Below are positions 8,570 through 16,698 of a stretch of 64,000 nt of DNA, in pieces. The stretch is from Paraburkholderia sejongensis (GTDB lineage Bacteria > Pseudomonadota > Gammaproteobacteria > Burkholderiales > Burkholderiaceae), in contig NZ_JAJITD010000011.1 in NCBI RefSeq assembly GCF_020880815.1, positions 1 through 64,000 on the forward strand, in the 5' to 3' direction. Position numbers and translations under genes: made by a program. The stretch's first letter is position 1, and the number at the start of each line of letters is the position of its first letter. The notes beneath the pieces were generated by a model. The model made no database searches, was not told the DNA's origin, and saw only the letters and a list, made by a program, of their open reading frames with translations.

Positions 8570-9277
8570 TCACTTCTGCTGCGCGCCACGCAGCAACCTG
8601 CTTACATCGATATCCGCCAGTTCGCCGATCCGCTCGATCGTCACATCGGCGGGCGGATTGTTGGCGATCTCTTTCGGATCGAACGCATAGTGCCCCTGGC
8701 GCGGAAACACGGTCGTCAATCCGCCGCCCCACGCCTGCTTCATCGCGCTGAGAATGCGCAGCTTGTCGTCGACCATCACGTAGTGGCGCGCCGGATAGCA
8801 CTCCATCACCTGATCGAGCATCAATTCCTTGTGGATGTAGATCAGCACCCGCCCATCGACCTCATCCCATAGGCCCGAGCGCGACACCTTGCGCGGCTGG
8901 AACACCACGTCGCCATCGGACAGGATCACGGTCGGCCCGTACTGGGCGAGGTGGCGCAGCGCATCGAGCGCGCCAGGATACAGCCGGTTCGCAAACGGGT
9001 ATTCGATCAGGAACGACGACATCAGCAACAGACGCGTGTCGCGCGGATGCTCGGTCCGGTAGCGCTGCAGCGCGCCGAGGTAATCCGCGTAGCCCAGTTC
9101 GCCGCGCAGGTTCTCGAAGATTTCCCAGTAGCGCGTGCTGTTCTGCTGGCCGAACTCGCGCATCATGTGCGCGCGCAGGTCCTGCAGCACGTGATCGTTA
9201 TCGAGCAGCGTGTTGTCGCAGTCGAACAGAAACACGACGTCGTGCGGTGTGGGGGGGGTGGCGGGGGTGGCGGGCAT
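8570..9277 (-). CDS. HAD-superfamily hydrolase
   Basis: Predicted phosphatase of 235 residues. ATG 9277 follows an AGGAGG ribosome site by the right distance. HAD motif I is FDCDNTLLDND at about residues 18-28 (nucleophile D19, acid/base D21), motif II is VILSDGD near 120, and motif IV is YVMVDDKLRI in the C-terminal third. The cap insertion with WEIFENLRGELGYADYL is helical. The start codon of this gene lies 13 bp after the stop of the 6PGDH gene, so they form an operon and a sugar-phosphate substrate is plausible. A C8 tract sits in codons 7-9. Confidence 0.88.
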   Translation of the reverse strand: MPATPATPPTPHDVVFLFDCDNTLLDNDHVLQDLRAHMMREFGQQNSTRYWEIFENLRGELGYADYLGALQRYRTEHPRDTRLLLMSSFLIEYPFANRLYPGALDALRHLAQYGPTVILSDGDVVFQPRKVSRSGLWDEVDGRVLIYIHKELMLDQVMECYPARHYVMVDDKLRILSAMKQAWGGGLTTVFPRQGHYAFDPKEIANNPPADVTIERIGELADIDVSRLLRGAQQK

Positions 9278-9290
9278 CGTGCCTCCTGGT

Positions 9291-10355
9291 TTATGCCGGG
9301 TTCGTGGGACCTGGTGGCGGCGACGCCGCCTTTTCCGCATGGCCGCCGAAATCGTGGCGCATCGCCGACAGCACGCGATTGGCGAAGTCCGCGTCGCCGC
9401 GCGAGCTGAAGCGCGCGAACAGCGCGGCGCTGAGGACTGGCGTCGGTACACCTTCGTCGATCGCCGCCGCGATGGTCCAGCGTCCCTCGCCCGAGTCGGA
9501 TACGCGGCCGGTGTAGTTCGTCAGCTCGGCGTCGCTCGCCAGCGAACCGGCGATCAGGTCGAGCAGCCACGAACCGATCACGCTGCCGCGCCGCCACACT
9601 TCGGCGATCTCGCCGAGATTCAGATCGTATTGATAGAACTGCGGCCGGCGCAGCGGCGAAGTCTCCGCATCCGCTTCGCGCGCGTGGCGGCCGGCGTCCG
9701 CGTGGCGCAGCACGTTCAGGCCTTCGGCATAGGCGGCCATCAGCCCGTACTCGATGCCGTTATGGACCATCTTCACGAAGTGCCCCGCGCCTTGCGGGCC
9801 GCAATGCAGGAAGCCCTGTTCAGCGGTGCTCCCGGCGGTGCTGCCGGAATTTGCGGCGGCGTCGCGGCCGGGCGTCGGGGGCGCCGCGCCGACACCCGGC
9901 GCGAGCGTCGCGAAGATCGGTTCGAGCCGCTGAACGACTTGCGGATCGCCGCCGATCATCAGGCAGTAGCCGCGCTCGCGTCCGGCGACCCCGCCGCTCG
10001 TGCCGACGTCCACGTAGTGAATCTCACGCGCGCCGAGTTGCTGGCCGCGGCGGATGTCGTCGTGATAGTAGGAGTTGCCGCCGTCGATCACGATGTCGCC
10101 CGGCTCGAGCAGCGGCGCGAGTTGATCGAGCGTCGCATCGACGACCGCGGCCGGCACCATCAGCCAGATCGCGCGCGGCTTGTCGAGTTGCGCGACGAGG
10201 TCTTCGAGCGACGCCGCGCCGGCCACCCCCTCCTGTTTGAGCCGTTCGACCGCCGCCGGCTGCACGTCGTACGCGATGCACTGCTGACAGCCCTTCGTCA
10301 GGCGCCGCACCATGTCTGCGCCCATCCGTCCCAATCCGATCATGCCTAGCTGCAT
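9291..10355 (-). CDS. gnd: 6-phosphogluconate dehydrogenase, short (354 aa) form
   Basis: Oxidatively decarboxylates 6-phosphogluconate to ribulose-5-P with NAD(P)+. The Rossmann motif GLGRMG lies at residues 7-12, DGGNSYYHDD near 91-100, the substrate loop VGTSGGVAGRERG near 117-129, and the catalytic block HFVKMVHNGIEYG in the centre. The length fits the short, YqeC-like type rather than the 468-residue E. coli form. Unusual low-complexity inserts are present: an Ala/Gly/Ser segment just before the catalytic block, an alanine/histidine-rich loop after it, and a proline-rich tail. It is the first gene of an operon with the HAD hydrolase. Confidence 0.9.
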   Translation of the reverse strand: MQLGMIGLGRMGADMVRRLTKGCQQCIAYDVQPAAVERLKQEGVAGAASLEDLVAQLDKPRAIWLMVPAAVVDATLDQLAPLLEPGDIVIDGGNSYYHDDIRRGQQLGAREIHYVDVGTSGGVAGRERGYCLMIGGDPQVVQRLEPIFATLAPGVGAAPPTPGRDAAANSGSTAGSTAEQGFLHCGPQGAGHFVKMVHNGIEYGLMAAYAEGLNVLRHADAGRHAREADAETSPLRRPQFYQYDLNLGEIAEVWRRGSVIGSWLLDLIAGSLASDAELTNYTGRVSDSGEGRWTIAAAIDEGVPTPVLSAALFARFSSRGDADFANRVLSAMRHDFGGHAEKAASPPPGPTNPA

Positions 10356-10722
10356 AACTCGCTCCGGAAGATTGCGTGTCGCCGATCGATTCTGCGCGCG
10401 TTATGTTGCGGCGCCGTGGCCGCTCGATACGCGTTTGCTGCTCCTAAGCATAGGCGCTGTCGCGCGCGATTCGCGTGAAGTGTCCGAACCGGCCGCACTT
10501 TTTGCAGAGGCGTGGTGCGGCGTAAAGTTCCGCGCGCGACGAGTACCGCACGCGCGCGGCTCGACGATGCGCTGGCCTTGCGCTGAATTTGGGACGGCGT
10601 CCCCGCGCCTTTACGCGCCCCTTGCTTCAGGTCGATAATGCCCCGGTCGTTCCGTCCCCGAACCACCGAGCCCCAAGTGTCCGCAGCGACGCCCGGGCTG
10701 ACCCCCACCCGACCACCGCCCC
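10356..10722. other. divergent promoter region, gnd / MFS gene
   Basis: These 367 bases separate gnd (minus) from the MFS transporter (plus). No coding frame with a ribosome site was found. It presumably holds both promoters; no binding-site repeat was recognised. Confidence 0.5.
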
Positions 10723-12066
10723 GTGTTGAAAACCGCGCGCTTTTTCGACCTGCTCAAAATCCCTGGCTTCAAGCCGCTGGCCGCCGCCACTCTGATGCTC
10801 GGAGTGGCGATGTCGTTTACCGCTCCGTATCTGTCGCTATTCGGCGTCGAACGCGCCGGCATGACGCCGTTCCGGCTCGGCGTGTTCATGACGCTGATCG
10901 CCGCGAGCGGCGTGCTCGCCAGTACGATCGCGGGCCGCTGGAGCGACCGCAGCGGCCAGCACCGACCGCTGCTGCTAGCCGCGCTGATCGCCGCCGCGCT
11001 CGGCTATATCTCGCTCTGCGTGGTGCGCGACTACCGGTTGTTGCTGGTGGTCGGCATCGTCTTCATCGGCGCCGGCGGCTCGGCGATCTCGATGGTGTTC
11101 TCGTTCAGCCGCGCAGCACTGCCCGCGCCGAACCCCGCCGAGCGCGTGTTCGCGAGCGCGACGCTGCGCACGATTCTGTCGGCCGCGTGGGTGTTCGGGC
11201 CATCGGTCGGCGCGCTGGTGCTCGCGGCGACCAGTTTCTACGGGCTGTTCCTGTTCGCGGCCGCGAGCTTCGCTGTCTGCGGCTTCATCGTCTGGCGCAT
11301 GCGCGAGCCGCAAGGTCATCTCGGCGATCACACGGTCGAGGACACCGCGGCCGAGCCGTCCGCGTCGATCACCGTGCCGCCGTTGACGCAGCCGGGTGAG
11401 GACGCGCACGAAACGCTGCCGGTCGCATCGGCCAACGACATCATGCGCGCGGTCGCCGCGCTGACGCTGCTCGGCCTCGCCGCGAACGCGACGATGATCG
11501 TACTGCCGCTCTATATCGTGCACGGGCTGAACGGCACGCATCTGGATGTGTCCGTGATGCTTGGCCTCGGCGCGCTGACCGAAATTCCGATGATGCTCGC
11601 GCTCGGCGCGAAGTCGTCGTCGCTGCACAAGCCGAACTGGCTCGCCGCGTGCGCGGCGGTGCACGCGGTGTATTTCGTCGCGATGTCGCTGGCCGGCAAC
11701 GTCGGCATGCTGATCCCGATGCAGATGCTCAATGCATTCGTGGTCGCCGTCACGTCGTGCCTGGGCATGACCTATGTGCAGGATCTGATGCCGCATTCGC
11801 CGGGTCGCGCGACCGCATTGTTCTTCAATGCGGCACGCGTCGGCTCGATCCTGTCGGGGGTGTTGTCGGGACTGCTGGTGCAGGCATTCAGTTATCGCGG
11901 CACGTTCCTGATCTGCGGGTTTCTCGCGCTGTGCGCGCTGGTGCTGTTCGCGGTGCCGGGTTATCGCTATCCGTTGATGTGGCGCGCGGTGAGGCGTTTT
12001 GCGGCGGCGCAATACGGCAAGCTGCGAGCGCGTAGCGGCGCGGGCGTGAGCGGACGCAGCGAGTAA
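10723..12066 (+). CDS. MFS transporter, sugar-efflux (SetA-like) type
   Basis: Inner-membrane transporter of 447 residues with about twelve hydrophobic helices in two halves. The halves are joined by a polar central loop (about residues 205-240, acidic and proline-rich). The loop-2 motif GRWSDRSGQHRP near 67-78 is the MFS signature, and the first helix with APYLSLF resembles the SET sugar-efflux group. The start is GTG 10723, followed directly by TTG; no strong ribosome site is seen. It is divergent from gnd, which suits a role in sugar or sugar-phosphate stress, but the substrate is inferred from family only. Confidence 0.85.
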   Translation: MLKTARFFDLLKIPGFKPLAAATLMLGVAMSFTAPYLSLFGVERAGMTPFRLGVFMTLIAASGVLASTIAGRWSDRSGQHRPLLLAALIAAALGYISLCVVRDYRLLLVVGIVFIGAGGSAISMVFSFSRAALPAPNPAERVFASATLRTILSAAWVFGPSVGALVLAATSFYGLFLFAAASFAVCGFIVWRMREPQGHLGDHTVEDTAAEPSASITVPPLTQPGEDAHETLPVASANDIMRAVAALTLLGLAANATMIVLPLYIVHGLNGTHLDVSVMLGLGALTEIPMMLALGAKSSSLHKPNWLAACAAVHAVYFVAMSLAGNVGMLIPMQMLNAFVVAVTSCLGMTYVQDLMPHSPGRATALFFNAARVGSILSGVLSGLLVQAFSYRGTFLICGFLALCALVLFAVPGYRYPLMWRAVRRFAAAQYGKLRARSGAGVSGRSE

Positions 12067-12223
12067 CGCCGCCTAAAGGGATCGCTGCTGCGCTGCGGCA
12101 CACACGAGGCTCGCACGACGCTCGCGTCGATGCGCGCGCTAGCGCGCCATTTTTCGTCCGCAGTTCTTTCAGTTCCTCGCACTTCGACATATAACCTTGT
12201 GCAGGGCCCTCGGGGGATCGACC

Positions 12224-12862
12224 ATGCTAAGCATCAGTGTCAGGTCACAGCTGCGCACGTACCTGCAAAACCTGCGCAAACCGGTCGAATTAGTCGTGTC
12301 CCCAAGCGATGGTCCGGCATCGGACGAGATGCGGCTGATGCTGAACGAAATCGCGTCGTTGTCGGAGCTGGTGACGGTCGTCGACGAGCCGCACAACGGC
12401 GAGCGCAGGCCGTCATTCGCGATCAGGCAGGCGGGCGCGAAACCCTCCATTCAATTTGCCGCGACGCCGACCGGGCGCGAGTTTTCGTCGCTGGTTCTCG
12501 CGATCCTCCAGGTTGGCGGGCATCCGGTCGTCGCCGACCGGACCACCATCGAACAGATTCGAACGCTGGAACGCGACTACCATTTCGAAACCTATATTTC
12601 GCTATCGTGCGCAAGCTGTGTGGACGTCGTGCAGGCGCTGAACATGATGGCCGTGATCAATCCGCGGATTCGCACCACCACGATCGACGGCGGAATTTTT
12701 CGCAGCGAGGTACTGGCGCGCGATATCAGCGTCGTGCCGACGATCTACATGAATGGCGAAATGTTTGGCGAGGGACGCAGCAGCTTTGCCGAACTCGGCG
12801 CGAGACTTCAGGACATTGAAATGAGCATGAAGGCGGCGTTGCATGCGGCGGGCAGACCGTAG
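12224..12862 (+). CDS. stand-alone AhpF N-terminal domain (double thioredoxin fold)
   Basis: A 212-residue protein matching the N-terminal domain of AhpF, the flavoprotein that reduces AhpC peroxiredoxin. The first, degenerate thioredoxin fold (about 1-100) has no CxxC; the second carries CASC at 129-132, the same numbering as the AhpF redox pair Cys129/Cys132. The family block DVVQALNMMAVINPRI follows, with a cis-proline VPT near 171. ATG 12224 sits behind a GGGGGA site. The stop falls where the FAD domain should begin, and no FAD reductase fragment follows before the tRNA. It could be a mini disulfide reductase; its electron donor is unknown. Confidence 0.88.
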   Translation: MLSISVRSQLRTYLQNLRKPVELVVSPSDGPASDEMRLMLNEIASLSELVTVVDEPHNGERRPSFAIRQAGAKPSIQFAATPTGREFSSLVLAILQVGGHPVVADRTTIEQIRTLERDYHFETYISLSCASCVDVVQALNMMAVINPRIRTTTIDGGIFRSEVLARDISVVPTIYMNGEMFGEGRSSFAELGARLQDIEMSMKAALHAAGRP

Positions 12863-12886
12863 CCATTAAATTTTTCGCGCGACCCC

Positions 12887-12914
12887 TTGCACTTTTCCAA
12901 TCCTTTGGTAGGAT
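12887..12914 (+). promoter_or_regulatory. promoter of tRNA-Gln
   Basis: TTGCAC (12887-12892) and TAGGAT (12909-12914) are spaced 16 bases apart and placed so that transcription would begin around 12921, a few bases before the tRNA. A GC-rich discriminator (gcgcccc) follows, as is usual for stringently controlled stable-RNA promoters. Confidence 0.6.
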
Positions 12915-12927
12915 TGCGCCCCTACGT

Positions 12928-13004
12928 AGGGGAGTCGCCAAGTTGGTTAAGGCACCGGATTTTGATTCCGGCATTCGAAGGTTCGAGTCCTTCTTCCCCT
13001 GCCA
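12928..13004 (+). tRNA. tRNA-Gln (anticodon TTG)
   Basis: A 77-base tRNA with encoded CCA. The 7-bp acceptor stem AGGGGAG pairs with TTCCCCT (one G-T). The anticodon stem ccgga/tccgg closes the loop ttTTGat, so the anticodon is TTG and it reads CAA/CAG glutamine codons. The T arm is ggttcgagtcc-like. A promoter lies just upstream and a factor-independent terminator just downstream, so it is a single-gene transcript. Confidence 0.95.
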
Positions 13005-13016
13005 CCCCTCTTTCGC

Positions 13017-13058
13017 ATGCGCTGAATCGATCCGACTCGATTCGGCGCATCAGTTTTT
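13017..13058 (+). terminator. rho-independent terminator after tRNA-Gln
   Basis: A 14-bp stem (13017-13030 with 13037-13050, one T-G pair) and 6-nt loop are followed by cagttttt. It has the position and T run expected for ending the tRNA transcript. Confidence 0.85.
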
Positions 13059-13226
13059 CTAGCCGGGATTTCATTCGCCTGGACGCTCCCGGTTCAGTTC
13101 TCGAACTTATTCTCACGCAGTTTCCCCCTTGATTTTTTATTGTCGCCGCAGCGCGCGTGATCGACTCGCGAAGCTCGCGCGTGGGTCGTCATGCGCACTG
13201 CGTCGGCACCCACGGTGTTCATTGGA

Positions 13227-13412
13227 TCAGTTGTCGTCGCTTCTTGGCGGCAGATGCTCATGAGGCACGGGTTCGGCTGCGTCGGCGTCGGGGAAATCGG
13301 CCGGGGCGGGATTTTGCTGGCCTTTCGGAAGCGGTTGGCCAGTCGCGCCGGCGGGTTTTTGCGCGCGGTCGGCAGAGCTGCCGCCCGGCTCAGCGGATGG
13401 GTTCGAAGGCAT
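13227..13412 (-). CDS. small proline-rich disordered protein, 61 aa
   Basis: Short protein rich in P, A, D, G and Q with no hydrophobic helix, so it is probably disordered and cytosolic. ATG 13412 is preceded by CAGGAG at a proper distance, which is the main support that it is real. The acidic-proline end (PVPHEHLPPRSDDN) resembles many small Burkholderiales proteins of unknown role. It has no partner in an operon; the nearest gene on the same strand starts more than 200 bp upstream. Function unknown. Confidence 0.6.
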   Translation of the reverse strand: MPSNPSAEPGGSSADRAQKPAGATGQPLPKGQQNPAPADFPDADAAEPVPHEHLPPRSDDN

Positions 13413-13649
13413 GATGGGCTCCTGCGCTGATGACTGCGGGTTCTCTCATGATAGGTCGCGTGGTCGATTTCAGTGATACGAGCGGCATCCCCGCGCGAAT
13501 AATTTAACCGGCAAACCTTACCGCCACGCGTGTCGAAAAGCTCTTCGATCAGCAGGCGATTGGTAATGCCGGCGTGCGAGGCTGGCTGCTCAATGCCGGG
13601 GCTCGATATCTGTTCTGAATGGGCCCAGCCGTCGCGGACTCCCGCACGA

Positions 13650-14369
13650 CTATTGCGCACGACACCAACGCCCCGACTCGGGACACACGCCGACCGGCCC
13701 GCCATTGAACCAGAGCTGTTCGTCCTCGGGCGCAACGCAGTTCGATGCGGCGACATCGAACACAGTGCGCAGCGACTGCGCGACCCGCGCCTCTTCAATC
13801 GAAAGCTCCCAGGTCAGAAACACCTGAATGCGATTCCGATCGGCTGCGAAGTCGGCTTCGTTGAAAACGCTCGCGCCGCGCGGCACGACGCCATGAGGTT
13901 GACACGGATCGAACAGGATCACCGTGCCGCGAGTCAGCGGCACGCGAACGCCGCTAGCCGGGAAAAACACATCCAGCCCGTTGTCCTCGCTCAGAAACAG
14001 ATTGCAGAACGCCGCGCCGCCATACTGGTCGCCGTCATGGTGATACCGCGCGCCTCGACAGGCCATGAGTGCGACGTCACTCGCGGCAAGTACGTGCGGG
14101 ATGCCCAGAGCGTCCGTCCAATCGGCCACGGCCCGCACGCAACGCATGTAGTCCGGCCAGCGCATCCGCGCGCGCGCCAGAGGCAACATGTCGACGTCGC
14201 CCGGCTCCAGCACGATGTTCGATGCGATCTCGCGGTCCCAATCGGCTCGCAGACGAATAGGCGGCGCCGGTATGTCGACCACGCCTGACAACACGATGTC
14301 GCTCACGCTCCGGCTGCGAAGCGTCTCGCCGCTATGAAACCAGCAGATCAGTGTTTTGTGCACGTGCAT
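13650..14369 (-). CDS. putative 2OG-Fe(II) oxygenase-like protein
   Basis: A 239-residue protein of no clear family. A double-stranded beta-helix metal site is suggested by YHHDGD near 109-114 (H110-x-D112) and a distal histidine in DPCQPHGVV at H159, followed by arginines (R164, R178 or R180) that could bind 2-oxoglutarate. The region between (NLFLSEDNGLDVFFP, then a turn and GTVILFDP) has the strand pattern of this fold. No signal peptide is seen. It is a single gene on the minus strand. The oxygenase assignment rests on motif spacing only; the substrate is unknown. Confidence 0.55.
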   Translation of the reverse strand: MHVHKTLICWFHSGETLRSRSVSDIVLSGVVDIPAPPIRLRADWDREIASNIVLEPGDVDMLPLARARMRWPDYMRCVRAVADWTDALGIPHVLAASDVALMACRGARYHHDGDQYGGAAFCNLFLSEDNGLDVFFPASGVRVPLTRGTVILFDPCQPHGVVPRGASVFNEADFAADRNRIQVFLTWELSIEEARVAQSLRTVFDVAASNCVAPEDEQLWFNGGPVGVCPESGRWCRAQ

Positions 14370-14527
14370 ATACAGCCCACGCGGATTCGCCGCGCAGAAA
14401 CGAAGTAAGAGGGTCTCGCCGCGCCGCAGTCTACTACGAGGCGCGCGCGCTGAAGTTTCTGTTTCCGATGCGGATTGCGCCGCAACAACTGATGCGCCGC
14501 AAGCGCGGCAGCCGGTTCAGGTCCGCG

Positions 14528-15874
14528 TCATTTTGGTTCGAAGGCGCTGTCCGCAGACTTGCCGTCGTTACGCGGCGTGATTCGCCAGACAGCATTACCG
14601 ACGTCGTCAGCCACCAGCAGCGCTCCGTGCGCGTCGAGTGCGACGCCGACGGGACGACCCACGGCGTGGCCGTCTGCGGTCAGAAAGCCGCTCAGGAAGT
14701 CTTCAGGTAGGCCAGCGGGTCGGCCGGCGACGAATGGCACGAAAACGACTTTGTAGCCGGCCCGCGGCTTACGGTTCCATGATCCGTGCTGGCCCACGAA
14801 CGCACCCCCGCGATAACGGGGAGGAAACAGCGTCCGGTCGTAGAACACCAGACCGAGCGAAGCCGTGTGATTGCCGAGTGCGTAGTCCGGCGCGATAGCT
14901 TGCGCGACCAGGTCGGGGCGTTGCGGTTTGACGCGGGTGTCGATGTGCTGACCGTAGTAGCTGTATGGAAAACCGTAGAACGCCCCGTCTTTTACAGGCG
15001 TCATGTAATCCGGCACGAGGTTGTTGCCGAGATCGTCGCGCTCGTTAACGGCTACCCACAAGGCGCCGCTGTCCGGTTGCCACGACAGCCCGTTGGGATT
15101 GCGCAACCCGGTCGCATACGGCCGCAAACGGCCGGTGTCCACGTCGAATTCGAGAATCCGCGCCCGGCCCTCTTCCGCGTCGACGCCGTTCTCCGCTGCG
15201 TTGCTGTTCGAGCCGACCGTGATGTAAAGGTGCTTGCCCGAACGATCGGCGACGATATTTTTGGTCCAGTGATGGTTGATCGGGCCGGCCGGCAAATCGG
15301 CCACCTTGACGCCGGGGCTCGTGATCTCGGTTGCACCCGTCACATAGTCGAAGCGCAGCAGCGCGTCGGTATCGGCGACATAGAGTTGGTTTTTGATCAG
15401 CGCCATGCCGAACGGCGAGTGCACGTGCTGCAGAAAGACGGTCCGGGTCGTCGCGACTCCGCTGTCGTTCACGTCGCGCAACAGCACGATGCGGTCAGGG
15501 CTCGGCACACCCGCTCCCGCGCGCTTCATCACCTGCTTTCTGATCCAGCCGGACAGGCCGCTGCCTTCATCGTGTTCCTTCGGCGCGTCGGCTTCGGCTA
15601 CCAGTACATCCCCATTGGGCAGCGTGTAAAGCCAGCGCGGGTGCTGAAGGCCACCGGCAAACTGCGTGACGAGAAAGCCGGCGGGAGCGGTGGGCGTGAA
15701 GCCGTCGGGGGCCCCCTGAACGGGCGCGATGTTGACCATCGGAAGTAACGACGATTGCGCGGGCGGGATCGCGGGCGACGCGCCCCAGCCCGCATCGGCT
15801 GGACCTGATGGTCCGACTGCGCAGGCGGCCAGCGGCACGACCATTAAAACAGCGAGGCGATTGACCAGGCGCAT
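14528..15874 (-). CDS. sorbosone dehydrogenase-like PQQ beta-propeller lipoprotein
   Basis: A 448-residue exported protein. The N-terminus has a lipoprotein signal with lipobox PLAAC (Cys18). The rest is a six-bladed propeller of the soluble glucose/sorbosone dehydrogenase group: GLQHPRWLYTLPNGDVLVAEA near 75-95, HSPFGMALI, the hallmark HHWTKNIV near 210, GLRNPNGLSWQPDSGALW, and GQHGSWNRKPRAGYKVVFVPF. These enzymes use PQQ and calcium to oxidise sugars or aldehydes in the periplasm. No PQQ synthesis gene is in the window, so cofactor supply or activity is unproven. The neighbouring gene is also a propeller-like lipoprotein. Confidence 0.82.
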   Translation of the reverse strand: MRLVNRLAVLMVVPLAACAVGPSGPADAGWGASPAIPPAQSSLLPMVNIAPVQGAPDGFTPTAPAGFLVTQFAGGLQHPRWLYTLPNGDVLVAEADAPKEHDEGSGLSGWIRKQVMKRAGAGVPSPDRIVLLRDVNDSGVATTRTVFLQHVHSPFGMALIKNQLYVADTDALLRFDYVTGATEITSPGVKVADLPAGPINHHWTKNIVADRSGKHLYITVGSNSNAAENGVDAEEGRARILEFDVDTGRLRPYATGLRNPNGLSWQPDSGALWVAVNERDDLGNNLVPDYMTPVKDGAFYGFPYSYYGQHIDTRVKPQRPDLVAQAIAPDYALGNHTASLGLVFYDRTLFPPRYRGGAFVGQHGSWNRKPRAGYKVVFVPFVAGRPAGLPEDFLSGFLTADGHAVGRPVGVALDAHGALLVADDVGNAVWRITPRNDGKSADSAFEPK

Positions 15875-16194
15875 GTTTTCAGCCCAATTGGAACGATGCG
15901 CCAGGACGGATTTCTCCGTTCGGTGACCCGGCGGCTTGTCACGCTTTCAAAGGCCGGCCGTAGAGCGGTCCATACGGCTCGGTAACTGTCCGCGCATCCG
16001 CAAGCCGCATGCCACATTCACCGTCCGGCTCACTGCTGCGCTCCCAACGTCTCACGTCTGCATGCGGGCACGGCCGTTGCGCGATGACGAGCGCGCAAAG
16101 ACGGCTGTGGATCCGAGCGAACCGTGCCGGCTACTGGCGATGTCGTGCGCGAGCAGGAATAAACGTGGTGTTCTAAATATCGAGGGAGGCAACC
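15875..16194. other. divergent intergenic region
   Basis: This is 320 bases between the propeller lipoprotein (minus) and the glycine-rich secreted protein (plus). Overlapping frames are arginine-rich and lack ribosome sites. A GGGAGG site for the plus-strand gene lies near 16183-16190. Nothing else was recognised. Confidence 0.5.
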
Positions 16195-16512
16195 ATGAAG
16201 ACGATCAAGCGAGTTGTACTGGCAACTCTGATGCTCGCGGCTGTCGGTACAGCATTCGCGCAAGGCGCCGGCGGAGGCGGAGGCGCGGGAGGTGGCGGGG
16301 GCACTAGCGTCGGTGCCGGCGGCGGCGGGGTCAACGGTGCAAACGGTGCCGGCCAGGGCGGGGCTGGGATGAGCGCGCCCAATATGGGCAACAACGCGGG
16401 AGCGACCTCTTCTTCAAAAAGCTCGCATACGACGACCGCGCCCACCGGCAAGCCGCAGAAAAACTCGCAGGCGAAAGGCGCGTCCGACACGGCGGCATCC
16501 AGCGCGCAGTAA
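16195..16512 (+). CDS. small secreted glycine-rich protein, 105 aa
   Basis: The sequence begins with a clear Sec signal peptide (residues 1-22, cut after AFA) and continues as a glycine-rich stretch (G and A runs, about 24-60) and a Ser/Thr/Lys-rich tail with HTTTAPTGKPQKNSQAKG. A GGGAGG site precedes ATG 16195. No cysteine or folded domain is seen, so it is probably disordered in the periplasm or outside the cell. It closely resembles the protein at 22631-22927 (QGAGGGGG after the signal, then a basic KKHSKTTKP-like tail). Function unknown. Confidence 0.8.
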   Translation: MKTIKRVVLATLMLAAVGTAFAQGAGGGGGAGGGGGTSVGAGGGGVNGANGAGQGGAGMSAPNMGNNAGATSSSKSSHTTTAPTGKPQKNSQAKGASDTAASSAQ

Positions 16513-16528
16513 GCAGCCTTCGGCATGA

Positions 16529-16567
16529 GCCGTCGTGCGCTCGCGATCCACGCGGGCGCACGACGGC
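16529..16567 (+). terminator. long hairpin after glycine-rich gene
   Basis: A 17-bp stem with one T-G pair (16529-16545 with 16551-16567) and a 5-nt loop start 16 bases after the stop codon. There is no T run. It is probably a terminator or 3' stabiliser for the small secreted-protein mRNA. Confidence 0.6.
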
Positions 16568-16698
16568 GGCGGCCTGCCCGTATCGGGACCGTCGCCTCCG
16601 CGTATGCAAGGTCAAGTCAGGCCTTCTGACCAAAATCGCGGCACTACTCGATCACCGCAGGTGGTGATTTATCGCGATGATCGAAGTTTTGCCGAGCC

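Noticed and set aside
10975..12012. Minus-strand frame of 345 codons opposite the MFS gene
   Set aside because: The plus strand has clear membrane helices; this frame is a charged shadow.
12224..12862. AhpF domain gene considered a simple pseudogene
   Set aside because: The frame is clean, has a ribosome site and keeps the redox cysteines; no remnant of the FAD half follows. Not fully excluded.
12862..13060. tRNA-Gln considered as an integration site of a mobile element
   Set aside because: No integrase gene and no second copy of the tRNA 3' end were noticed within the window.
13094..13798. Minus-strand frame of 234 codons near the small proline-rich gene
   Set aside because: It overlaps the oxygenase-like gene and the 61-residue gene in another frame and has no domain.
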